DNA of 46,798 bases from Trebouxia sp. TZW2008 (Eukaryota > Chlorophyta > Trebouxiophyceae > Trebouxiales > Trebouxiaceae): NCBI GenBank assembly GCA_002118135.1, contig BDIU01000169.1, forward strand, positions 1-46,798, in the 5' to 3' direction. A model generated the notes under the pieces. That model made no database searches. It saw only the letters and a list, made by a program, of their open reading frames with translations, and was not told the DNA's origin. Position numbers and translations under genes: made by a program. Numbering within the stretch: the first letter of the stretch is position 1; each line of letters begins with the position of its first letter. This document shows, piece after piece, positions 28,234 to 40,092 of this stretch.

Positions 28234-30506
28234 NNCCCCTCCCCCCCCCCCCCCCCCCCCGCCCGGACATCTCCTGTTGTTGTGCATGCACTGTGCTTGC
28301 CTAATCATTCTGCTCATGCTTGTGTTCGCAGCAGAGTCGTCACTGAGGCCTCCAAATACTTGCATGTAGCACACTCAAACCAGGGAAAGGGCTCATATAC
28401 AGCAATAAATCCACTGACATTTGGCAAATACAACCCAAGTTTTGGACATCTGATGTTACATAAGGGCAAGGGGATGGGCATGGGCATGGGCATGGGCACA
28501 GCAAGCTTGGTAGTAATATGCAGTAGACTAGTAGCCTAGTATTGGATAGCTCTGACACTGTCTCTACAGTCCTATGTCTAAATAACAGTACACACAATCT
28601 AATTGACATTATCTGCGCACTTCCCTGTTGCATCTGTATGGCAACAATACATCTGTCGACTGATTGACATGAATCGCATGCAGCAAGGGCAGACGGAAGT
28701 GTTGATTTCCAGCTTACCTGGTTTCCCTGATGGCATCAGTCTCTCTGAGGATGGCAACTTCTGGATCGCAATGGTGGCACCCAATCAGGCCTTTGTCCAC
28801 ATCCTGCCTTTCAGGTAATTTCATGGCAAAACTATAACCGGATTTTTCAATGGTCAGGCCAAATTTGGGATGTTGGCATCAGCCTCTCTGAGGATGGCAA
28901 CTTCTGGATTGCCACGGCGGCACCCAATCCGGCCGTTGTCCACATCCTGCCGTTCAGCTATGCCCATAGCAAGAATGCCTACGGAAACTGTAGAAGTAAA
29001 AGGCTGTCTCTCAAGCTCAGGCCACACTGGGAGTGTTACAAAGACTCATCCTCATGTCAGATGTGGTGTCTGCAAGAGCCTTTTGTCTAATGCCGTTGCC
29101 CACTTGCTCTTCTTCACTGCACATTTGTCTCAGCTGCACATTGGTCCCAACACATCCGTCTCAACTTCTTGCTGCAAGCTTGCCCTGCATTTGTTGCTTG
29201 TGCTAGATCTGCAAACATAGGTGCAGTGCCCAGACCATAGCTTCTGTCTCATGCCTGTATTTTCTTTTTTCTCTCAGAGACCAGCTCTTGAGATTGTGGC
29301 AAGTAAGCCGCAACAAAGCAATATAGCCAGAGAAAGAAGGAGGCCTTTGTGTGATGCTGCACATGGCGTTGCTAACGTCGTTTGCAGCATTCATGCTACA
29401 GCCTGCGTCACCAAAATAAGAAAGCACCATCTGGTTTGTGCTCAGCGGTTTTGTTGTGGCAGCTTCTGATGGGTGACTTGGAAGCTTTGCAGGCTGCTGA
29501 GATGGATTTTTGCATGGCTGCCAAAGATTACAGGTCTCCAGCCTCACCAAAATCGGTGCAGCCACTAGTGTGTGCTCAGCATTGCTGTTGTGGCAGCTTC
29601 TGACAGGTCACTGGGAAGTTGCAGGCTTTTGAGGTGGATTTTTGCATGGCTGCCAAAGATTGCAGGTCTCCAGCCTTATATAGAGGAATCCCTGTAGTCA
29701 CCAGTTGTGCTCACCATTCATGTTATCGCAGCTTCTGATGGGTGACTTGAAACATGTGCAGGTTGCTGAGGTGGATATTTGCATGGTTGCCAAAGATTAC
29801 AGGTCTCCAGCCTGCGCTGAAGACATTTGGCATGGTCATCAAGGTAGGCATGACCATTCTGACCGGTTTGGCTGCTTAAGTTGTTTTGATCATTTTGCCT
29901 GGCTCTAAAGATGGGCGCCATCGCATCAATGGTTTTGACCGCTTTGACCCGTTTCACTGTTGCCACCACTTTGCCTGCATTGACCAATGTGAACATTGTG
30001 ATGAAGCTGGTTGTCTTGACCATCTTGACTGCTTGGAGGGCATGTTTGCTGTATGCACGCTGGAGGTAAGCTGTTCAAGTATGAGCAGTCAGCTGTTTTC
30101 AGTCGAGTCATCCATGAAGCCATTAGTCACAGCCCCAGCAGGCCCAGTAACTTGTACACAGCAGCAGCTTATATCAATGATTTGAGGAGATCAAATAGTA
30201 TCTTAGCGCGCTGTACAAATGTGAGATCCGCCCTGTTGTTCAAGCCTGCACAAGTGCACACCTGCTTTCAACATATGCGCGCTGGACGTATGCTCGCTGG
30301 AAGTTTTGCACCCTGGATGTATGCACGCTGGTCATCACTATCATGCATTGCAAATGCAGGTGTCTCCAGAGGGAAAGGTGCTGGAGCAATTGCAGGACAC
30401 AAACGGCTCCGTCATCACATTCATCTCATCTGTTGTCGAACACAAAGACAGGCTGTTCTTCGGCAATGTTGTTGGCGACTACGTCAGCTACCTTGACAGA
30501 TCATGA
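25156..30506 (+). CDS. APMAP / strictosidine-synthase-like six-bladed propeller protein, 9 exons
   Basis: Exons: 25156-25293, 25465-25534, 26223-26416, 27346-27570, 27826-27999, 28684-28814, 29278-29302, 29811-29843, 30360-30506. All phases close, for 378 residues, the usual size. The N-terminus (MPVKTKALTAHVALTAVGSG) is a signal-anchor type hydrophobic stretch. Family landmarks in order: YAPNDVLKG, KKIAYLGPSRPLG, PGVVLNYANDVDIAQDGTVY, FYYANGVAVSQD, LKGPK, LPGFPDGISLSEDGNFWIA and LLRLWQPALKTFGMVIK. Plant and animal relatives sit in the ER or plasma membrane and often have lactonase or arylesterase-like activity rather than true strictosidine synthase activity. No alkaloid role is implied. Five introns contain copies of flanking exon junctions, making this the richest example here. 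Confidence 0.93.
25409..25440 (+). repeat. copy of the head of APMAP-like exon 2
   Basis: GGGTCATTACGCACCAAACA resembles the start of exon 2 at 25465 (GGTCAATATGCACCAAATGA) and lies about 55 bp upstream. It stops after about 32 nt. Confidence 0.7.
25570..26036. repeat. about seven degenerate tandem units of roughly 61 bp, APMAP-like intron 2
   Basis: The blocks CTGTCCTTCTGTGTGTCA, GGCTTGCCCCCATTGCCATC and TTTGGCATCA recur with a pitch near 61 bp. I saw no clear relation to a flanking exon. Confidence 0.85.
26094..26182 (-). repeat. dispersed repeat family, inverted member
   Basis: The reverse complement contains AAGTCCTGTCTTGCCAGGTT, matching the members at 14371-14450 and 31135-31205. It lies in APMAP-like intron 2. 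Confidence 0.65.
26493..26676 (+). repeat. two downstream copies of the tail of APMAP-like exon 3 with its donor
   Basis: Exon 3 ends CCTGTTTGCTGATTCAGACA then AG|GTCTGC at 26416. Copies follow at 26493-26580 and 26620-26676. Both keep ...GACAAG|GTCTGCT and part of the intron start, and the first also copies the upstream TTTAGGTCACACAGAAGAT region. Confidence 0.88.
26901..27187 (+). repeat. two upstream copies of the head of APMAP-like exon 4
   Basis: The first 110 nt or so of exon 4 (from 27346) recurs at 26901-27005 and 27065-27187. Each copy directly follows an ACAG acceptor and retains GTCAGTGATGACT, CCTGGAGTGGT and GCCAATGAC. Neither has the rest of the exon or an obvious donor. The first copy lacks an internal block of about 20 nt. 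Confidence 0.92.
28199..28260. repeat. long poly-C tract with two undetermined bases
   Basis: About 60 nearly pure C residues in APMAP-like intron 5, interrupted by NN at 28234-28235 and one T at 28240. The true length is likely unresolved, and the minus strand is a long G run. Confidence 0.97.
28475..28498 (+). repeat. (TGGGCA)4 microsatellite
   Basis: Four perfect hexamers within APMAP-like intron 5. Confidence 0.9.
28874..28957 (+). repeat. downstream copy of the tail of APMAP-like exon 6
   Basis: It copies the last 84 nt or so of exon 6 (GGCATCAGTCTCTCTGAGGA through CCTTTCAG). In the copy the GT donor has become CT, so it probably cannot splice. Confidence 0.88.
29430..29810 (+). repeat. 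three tandem units carrying the APMAP-like exon 8 acceptor
   Basis: Units begin TGTGCTCA near 29430, 29570 and 29706 (pitch about 138 bp) and include GCAGCTTCTGA, TGGCTGCCAAAGATT and AGGTCTCCAG|CCT. Only the last unit leads into the real 33-nt exon 8 (29811-29843). Confidence 0.85.
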
Positions 30507-30836
30507 GACGAGTCCCAGTAGGCTCACAAACTGCACAGCATGACCTGCGACTCCGACTGCTGCTTGTTAATGTCATGTGAAGTGAGGACAGTTTGTCATC
30601 ATTACAAATCATTCTGAAACAAATTGACACATGTACTGTACAGCTGCAGCAGCAGGAGTTGCTGTTGTAAATATGCACACAAATCCATCTGCAGATCTGA
30701 TGCACTAGAGATCAACACGCAATATGCAGCAAGAGTACTGTTTGTGACATCGCAGACTTCTGACCAGTGCAAGTTGCTGTTCACCGCATTTGATGCACTC
30801 CCAAAAGTAAAATTAACAACGAACAAGTTTGTGCAG
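30507..30836. other. 330-bp convergent intergenic region
   Basis: This separates the APMAP-like and NDUFV2 stop codons. It presumably holds both 3' UTRs. Nothing else was seen. Confidence 0.5.
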
Positions 30837-33499
<2,663 letters not shown>

Positions 33500-33856
33500 G
33501 CTAGACAGGCTCGCCCGCAAACGTCAGTCTCAGCACAAGTCGCTCGCGTGCCACAATGTTGTGCAAAAGTGCTGCATTGGCTTGCAGTCCAGATAGGTTT
33601 TGACAATTTTGGTCGAGTTCTGCCAATTCTCTGCCAGGGTTTCCATGGAGCAGGTTCAGATCGAGTTCTCAGCCAAGCTCTTGCTAATTGCAGCTTTGCC
33701 TCCCGGCGCGAGAGAGGTAGTGCACTCTTGGAACTTCCTCTAGTCAGTGCTGGTAATGGCCAAATAGTTTGTCCCGCAAAAGAGGCCGCGCGCACCCTTG
33801 TTACCCTAAGCTGGCTACGCTCAAGTATATGAGCACAGCTTTGTCGCTGTCCATTC
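33500..33856. promoter_or_regulatory. divergent promoter region, NDUFV2 / CUE protein
   Basis: 357 bp between start codons, CpG-richer than the introns. A 132-residue minus-strand open frame crosses it but looks like a by-product of composition. No motif was assigned. Confidence 0.5.
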
Positions 33857-35669
33857 ATGTCGGTCGCAGCTAGGTCTCCTCATCACGGCAACAAACGTGC
33901 ATTCGATCAGGGCAGCGACTCACCGGAACATTACAGCACAGACCGCAGTTCTGGCCCTGCTCACAAGCGATTTAGGCACTACACCCCACAAAGCTTGCGT
34001 TGCGCTCCCCTAGCAGAGCGGCAACCGTATGCTATAAGCTCCACAACCTTACAGGCGTTGAAGGGATTGTTCCCTGAGATGGATGACAAGGTGTGGAGGC
34101 ACAGCTTGCTGCGTTCAGACTCAAGCTATTGTTGAACAGGTAGCAAACGCTCAACTGTGCCCTTGCTTGTTTGCAGACCATAGGAGATGTTCTAGATAGT
34201 TGTGGTGACAACATAGATGTTGCAATCAAGCGGCTAGGCCAGCTACGGCTTACAGCTCACTGTGGCAACGTGCCACCTCCAGATCCAGCGGCCTCAGGAG
34301 CTGCAAATCCTTCTAGCAATGGCCAGCCACAAGGCGAGTATTTCTGCTGCCAGTTTGTGACTGTTCAGCGTCAGGGTCAAGGTGCTGGTGTACTAGTTCC
34401 AGTGTGCTTGACACATTGTCATCCATAGGAGGGAGTCCTGCTTTTGGGCAGCTTCGATCCATAGTGCATCCATAGACCCTGCTGAGTTGTTGGCAACTTA
34501 GTTTGTTGCCAGCTTGACTGGCAGCATGCAGTTCCATGTCACAAACATGGCATGCACGCAATGTGTGACCTCTGGCAAAGCAACCCATTGTTGAGAAATG
34601 ATTGCAAGACTGAAGATGTACTGTGTATGGGCAGATTGCAGTCGCCTTAAGTGCGTCTGCTAGCCCCTTACAAGCAGGCTGCGGTGTGGCTGTTGCATAC
34701 TATGTTGCGGCATGGTGTGTTATCTGCATACAATTCACAGCGTGTGCAGAAACAACTTGGTCTGCAATCTCTTGTGCCTAGCATCTTGGCTTGCTTTGGC
34801 GCTCATTCTCGTTTCACAGACAGCTGAACAGCATTGACTATCAACCCTGCATCTTGGCCTCATGGCTTGTTTTGGTGTTCTGTGTGATCTCATCAACCAT
34901 TTGTTACATTGCCTGCAGATCCTGCAGCTGCTACCAATGCGAATGGGCCTTCTGCTGATGGCAAGGTTCGTTCACCAGCAGAGTGGGTTGAAACACTTGT
35001 TCAGCAAATGGCAGGAGCCAGGGATATGGCAGATGCCAGGAGCAGAGCTGCCAATGTGCTACAAAGCTTCCAATCAGCTGTGCTGCAGACATCAGGACAG
35101 GTGAGCTTGCTGTACCTTAGCAACTGCAGCTGCATCGACAATGCACATGATGGCACAGCTCATGCTTGCGTGTAAACGCAGCTGCATTCTGCTGTTCTTG
35201 TGTTGCCATGTTCAGTCATCTGCACATCTTGGCCCTCATTCGTGCACAAATTAAGCGAAGACTTGCGCCTTGCAGCGTGCAGTTTGTGTCTTTTTACAGA
35301 AAGCATATTTCAAGAGATTCTGCATCACCAGGACTTCAGATCGGCAACCATCCTTAAGCAGACTTTCAAACCATCATGTGGGTTGTGTGATGACCGCAGG
35401 ATGGAAATGCTGGCAGCATGAAGGCGCAATTGGCAGAGCTGCAACATAACAACAGCGTTCTCAAGCGCGCAGTCGCCATCCAGAATAATCGCATCCAGGA
35501 TCTCACAAGTCGGGAGGCTGAGTCTCAGCAGTTGAAGCAAGTGGTAGCACAGCTGCAAGAGAAATGCCACAGTCTAGAGCTCAACAATTACTCCTTGGCC
35601 ATGCATTTGAGGCATGCCACAGATAATGGTCAGAATCAGCAGGGTCAAAGGCATCCTGATGTGTTTTAA
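33857..35669 (+). CDS. CUE-domain (ubiquitin-binding) protein with C-terminal coiled coil
   Basis: Exons 33857-34090, 34177-34333, 34919-35100 and 35400-35669 join in phase for 280 residues. After a Ser/His/Arg-rich start, residues 68-110 or so form a CUE domain (LQALKGLFPEMDDK, then TIGDVLDSCGDNIDVAIKRL). CUE domains bind ubiquitin, and the MD/FP and leucine positions fit. A helical segment (EWVETLVQQMAGARDMADAR) and a coiled coil ending in LELNNYSLAMHLRHA and a terminal HPDVF follow. The architecture matches the plant 'ubiquitin system component Cue' family (for example At5g32440), whose role is not well defined. Intron 2 appears to use a GC donor (AAG|GCGAGT); the in-phase junction supports it. 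Confidence 0.92.
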
Positions 35670-36414
35670 CGATCAGGTTATGCTCCCTATGCCAGGAAAC
35701 ATCTGCAATCAGTGTGAGTTGTTGCCAAACAATTGTTGTCAATAGCCTGGCCAACACATGGTCTAGGTATCACAGCTTGTGATTACACTGCTGCCTAGGC
35801 GGTTGTGCTTGCCTGTGGGCAGCACGTTGGATAGATGTTCACACGTAGGTCAGATTTTGGATTCTGCTGAGGTGTACCACAGGTACCATTCTGTTTGCCA
35901 AATTGATTGCTGTCTTTCAAAAACAGTCTTTGCTTCAACTTTGGTTATAGCAGCAGTTTGTTGCTCCTATACACCTTGCTAGCATGTGGAGCAGATTTTG
36001 CATGAAAATGTAACAAGTTGCATGAAGCGGTCCTGCAATCCTGCGGTGCATTGTGTGCTGCAAATGTAATCTAGGTTGACTAGGCAGATGTCAACTGTTG
36101 CCCTCATGCAATGGTACCTGGTGCACTTGTCTCGTGTCAAAGCTGTGCATACAGCTGATGATGGTGGGACATGTACAGGTTGGCAAGGCATGTCACAGGT
36201 GTGTGTTGTTATGGATCTAGCTGAGCAGAGATTAGTGTAGAACTGATGCAAAATCTGTTGCACACAAACTGCAAGACTGCGAAACCTTTGTCACCTGCTG
36301 CACATATGTGCAAGACTCCTAAAACAGATGTGTGCAAGCTTTGCAGCGAAAAGCTCGTGCAAAAGCTGTCACTGTGCATGCAAAAGGCACAGTATGCCAC
36401 GAGAACTGTTGAGC
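35670..36414. other. 745-bp convergent intergenic region
   Basis: This lies between the CUE gene and the small minus-strand orphan. Only short open frames are present. No repeat, RNA or exon could be supported. Confidence 0.5.
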
Positions 36415-36879
36415 TCAGAGCCCACGAGCTGCAGGAGGTGCGACTACCGTCTCATCAACAGGCCGGGCGAACACGTTGTCTGTAAAGTTTGAGTGGTTGC
36501 CATAACCTCACATGTAGCAATCAACAACAAGGGTGATCAAGCACCTGATCAAGGTTGCAGCGATAAAGCAATACAGCAAATCTCAATCAGATATCGCTGA
36601 ACCTGCCATGCATGACAAGGACACTATAAATGCCGCTTCCATTATTTCGAGATCTGGTGCACGTCTTACAGCAAACGTGCCGTTGACCAGCCGGTCCATC
36701 CACGCACGAGCTTCTCGCCTTGTGCAGAAGACAGCATGCTCGTGCCTGCAGGCCTCGACGGGAACGCAAAGCTGCCGGGATATTGAGGCCCGCACAGTCG
36801 CAAACCGAAACGCTAGAGGAGAAGACAAGGTGCACGGTAAGCGTTCATGGTAGGCGTTACGCGGGTGCTGCTCCGCCAT
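36415..36879 (-). CDS. small protein of unknown family, 2 exons
   Basis: Exons 36879..36603 and 36479..36415 join in phase (GCA G|GT ... AG|AC) for 113 residues. The N-terminal part is Arg/Ser/Leu-rich and may be a presequence. The middle (HEHAVFCTRREARAWMDRLV) and end (DNVFARPVDETVVAPPAARG) look like coding sequence. I do not recognise a family. It starts 90 bp from the divergent methyltransferase-like gene and lies in a CpG-richer island. A single-exon version ending at 36583 is possible if the GT at 36602 is not used. Confidence 0.5.
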
Positions 36880-36969
36880 TTCTGGGCTCGCGCGAGTGCA
36901 TCTGGCACGCAGCTTATTGCGTAGCTTACGAGCGTCATAAACTCCTGTGTCAAGTGAACTTTAGTGAAG
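36880..36969. promoter_or_regulatory. 90-bp divergent promoter
   Basis: This is the gap between the start codons of the small orphan (-) and the methyltransferase-like gene (+). No motif was assigned. Confidence 0.4.
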
Positions 36970-38962
36970 ATGCAGTTCACATTACAGTCTCAATCACACT
37001 GTCGGCTGTATCAAGGCCGACTACAGCATGTGCCGCACAGTACTGCGCTGCAAGGCTCCTTTGTCCGCTCAAGCTTCCACAAGTCAAGATCCAGCATCAA
37101 GCGACCTCTGCATCTAAGTACACCCAAAACGTATAAATTTGAGGAGTATGCCTGTCTGCACGTTGACTTCCATCAGTTTTGATCGCTGACGCTTGCGAGT
37201 CTCATACTTGGCTGTTGCTGTCTCGAAGGCAAGAAAACTCGGACACGTCTCCAACGTCATACGGAGAGATTCAGACAGTCGGCAGCACCGGTGGCAGCTC
37301 TTCAAAGTCGAGGCTGGGCTTCCTTGATGCCAGTGCTGATGACGATGATCTTCAGTCTTATAAGAACGCCAAGCGAGAGGTGCAGCATGATGCCGAAGAG
37401 GCCAAACAGGAAGCTGGCAATCGATTTGCAGCATTCAAGGAGAACATCACAGCAGCCACTGGGGATCTGCAGGAGGATTTGCAGCAACTGAATGTTGAGG
37501 TGTGGGCTTACAGCTTGAATGTATATGTCACATGCAAAGTGTACTTGTGCAATGCATACTGACTTGGTCTTGCTGATTTCAGGAGCTGCTGGAAAATGTT
37601 GCTGATCCAAAGGAGTTTGGCAAGCGTGGGGAGCCACTATTCTTTGGCCAGTTGCTGCTCCTAGTGTTGATCTTTTTCCCACCTACTTTCTTCAAGGTAG
37701 TGATGACAATGCTGATGTTTGTTGCCACCCTCCTTGTCATGGCAACCATGCCTGACATGCTGGCAAGCCTGAACTGCAGGCACTTGCGTAATACAACGTT
37801 TTGTCTTGTCTAGTCCTGACGCTATGCCTTTGTTGCAGACATTGGTCAGCTCTATTGGTTTGATATCCATCATTGGGGGACTATTCACCTCGTAAGTCTC
37901 TATTGTAATGTCAAGGCATTTTCAATATGGGCTCCTTATCCTCTTCTGCTTTAGCCTGCTGCCCTCAACGCATCACAGTTCCAACAAGCACGCGACGCAA
38001 AGAGTTTCATTGCATGATGCATGCTATTGCAAGCAGTTTACTCATGACTCAAATGTCATATGCAGGATTTTGGGAGTGCGTGATATGGGAGGCAGCTTCT
38101 ACCCTTTCACAGCTGCCCGCAAAGGCAACAAGCTGATCACAAAAGGCCTCTTCAGTGAGTGCTCAGCTTTGCAACAGCTCTGTTTGCATGTCACGTCAAA
38201 TGGCTTTTACGAGAGGCAACTTCTAGCCTTTCACAGCTGATCACAAAAGGCCTATGCCAGTGAATTTTCAGCTTTGCAACAGCTTCCTTTGCATTGACCT
38301 CCCCATCCCCCCCCTCCCCGCCTTGATATCTTAGCAGTAACAGCAATAACTCCAACTGATAGCTGTGCAGAATACAACACAATCCTCGCCTGGGATTGCT
38401 GCTGTCACTGCAAAATGACTACATGCATGCTTTGGCTTCGCAACATGTTTGCATGTCCTGCCTTATGGCTTTGTCAATACTTATGTAAGACATCTGTTCT
38501 GTACAGGGTATGTGAGGCATCCCATCTACTGCGGCCTATGCTTTTTGTCCTTTGGCCTGTGTGCCGTCACAGGCAGCCAAGCCAGACTAGCTCTATCGGT
38601 AGCTTTCTGGATTTTGCTCAACTACAAGGTACATCTTCCTGGCAGTCTGCCGGTTCATGCACTGCAAGTGTGCAGAAGGGCACATTGAACGTTTCTTCAA
38701 TCAGGGTTGGGCATGAATCACCGTCGATTATGCTTGTTGACCATGCATCAGGATCCAGTTCATGCATAGCACCTGACAACTGCATTGCAACTCTGCATCA
38801 TTGTAGCTTGCATGTACCAGACCTATATAACCATCTGGATCATTGAGCATCAAAACGGTCTTGCAGGCAAATGTTGAAGAGGCGGAGATGGAGCGTATTC
38901 ATGGGGAGCAGTACTCAGAATACAGCTCTCGCGTCAGCAAGCTAGTCCCTGGCATCTTCTGA
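36970..38962 (+). CDS. chloroplast-targeted membrane methyltransferase of the PEMT/ICMT type, 7 exons
   Basis: Exons: 36970-37130, 37229-37499, 37583-37696, 37839-37891, 38066-38154, 38507-38628, 38867-38962. Phases close, for 301 residues. The first roughly 55 residues are Ser/His/Arg-rich and almost free of acids, like a transit peptide. An acidic/helical region follows (exon 2). Hydrophobic segments then appear (FGQLLLLVLIFFPPTFF, SSIGLISIIGGLF, GLCFLSFGLCAVTG). The family signature RHPIYCG is in exon 6, and the partner Glu and Tyr-rich end (MERIHGEQYSEYSSRVSKLV) is in exon 7. In this family these bind S-adenosylmethionine and the methyl acceptor at the membrane face. The substrate (lipid, prenyl-cysteine or other) cannot be told from sequence. 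Intron 5 holds a copy of the exon 5 tail. Confidence 0.85.
38217..38285 (+). repeat. downstream copy of the tail of methyltransferase exon 5
   Basis: The exon 5 end and donor flank (TTCTACCCTTTCACAGCTG..., GATCACAAAAGGCCTCTTCA, GTGAGTGCTCAGC) recurs 130 bp downstream. It has a 21-nt deletion, and the donor GTGAGT has become GTGAAT. Confidence 0.88.
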
Positions 38963-39931
38963 CCTCACGTCAGCATTTGCGCCTGCCTGCCCAGTCAGTA
39001 GACAAACATACGTGAATGTTGTTACAGTGTATGCTCTCGGCGTTTCTCCAGAGCTTGCTCGTCAGTGCAGTTTGAGGAGTCTGCTTCCACATCACTAATT
39101 AAGTAAACATACATCAAGCATGTTGCCGTCGGTCTTGCTTTGCAGTGCTTCCTGCAGGACCAGGTTCCAGAAGGCTGTCTGTCAACTCTTGAGGCTTCAT
39201 TCAGGCAGCTTACTGCTTGCAGTTTGAAGGCAGCTTTGCAGATGCAGCAGGCAGGGACATGTCCATACAATGCTGTGCAGTCATGCGCAAGGCCTACGTC
39301 TTTGCACACTTCTCGCAAAGGCGAGTCAGGCTATATGGACACCACCATGCTACTTTGAACTTACTAGCTATGCGTCGCAAACACAGTGTCCTGCAAACAT
39401 AGCCGGCACGGTAAAGTCCTGCTCAACATAGATTCCATATGTGTTCATGCACCCTGCGCAATATGCAACCACAGGCTGCACGGTTTGAGCAAAATCTTTG
39501 TGCTGCCATCATGCATGTGCACATGCACAGCCTCTTTTCAAAGCAATTGTTATTCATCATCTTCAAGTTGGCGACATGAGGCTGCACACGCGCAACAATA
39601 GGGAATTAATGCGTCTGAATATATATAAGTAAATAAACATATAAAATATATATTTACAAGACTGACCACTGACAATTTGTAATTACTAAGGTTTTGCAGT
39701 GTTATGTCATGGTTATGTAAGGGTGTTTCCCTTAGTAAGCAGGGTGAGAGCATGATGCGTCGTGCGCAGGCTGCAGCTTGTACAGATGCAGCAACATCAG
39801 AGGCAGCAGATGTCAAGACAGCGTCTTGCACAAACGTGCGTGTCGTTTGTATCAGCTAAGCAACGAGTTCGTCGTGTTGCCACACTCGCAAGTGATCAGC
39901 CAGTCTGCAAAGAGACACTGCTCTGAGTTAC
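38963..39931. other. unassigned region, AT-rich at 39600-39720
   Basis: It contains an AT-rich stretch with ATATAT runs at about 39618-39655 and short frames on both strands. A minus-strand gene starting at 40003 may have exons here. Candidates near 39020-39300 and 39750-39840 do not join in phase, so no model is proposed. Confidence 0.45.
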
Positions 39932-40003
39932 CGAGAAGCTTCGCTTGTAATAAAAAATTTGAGAGATTGTGCGTCGACGTACAGAAAATGAGACGGTCTT
40001 CAT
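39932..40003 (-). CDS. candidate first exon of a mitochondrial protein (incomplete model)
   Basis: The ATG at 40003 opens MKTVSFSVRRRTISQIFYYK plus RSFS, a classic Arg-rich mitochondrial presequence, ending at a GTAACT donor. It lies 89 bp from the divergent GTPase gene in a CpG-richer island. Downstream exons could not be resolved, so the product is unknown. Confidence 0.35.
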
Positions 40004-40092
40004 GACTGACATATGCTGTGACTAGATCTCCCACATGGCTCATACAGCTTTGCACCACCGTCTTGCTGGTCAGAGTGCTGCGCGCTTTCGGC
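40004..40092. promoter_or_regulatory. 89-bp divergent promoter upstream of the PDE318-like gene
   Basis: Short gap between the 40003 (-) candidate and the 40093 (+) start. No motif was assigned. Confidence 0.35.

Noticed and set aside
28043..28539. Open frames with poly-Pro or poly-Gly through the poly-C tract
   Set aside because: Artefact of the homopolymer and the undetermined bases.
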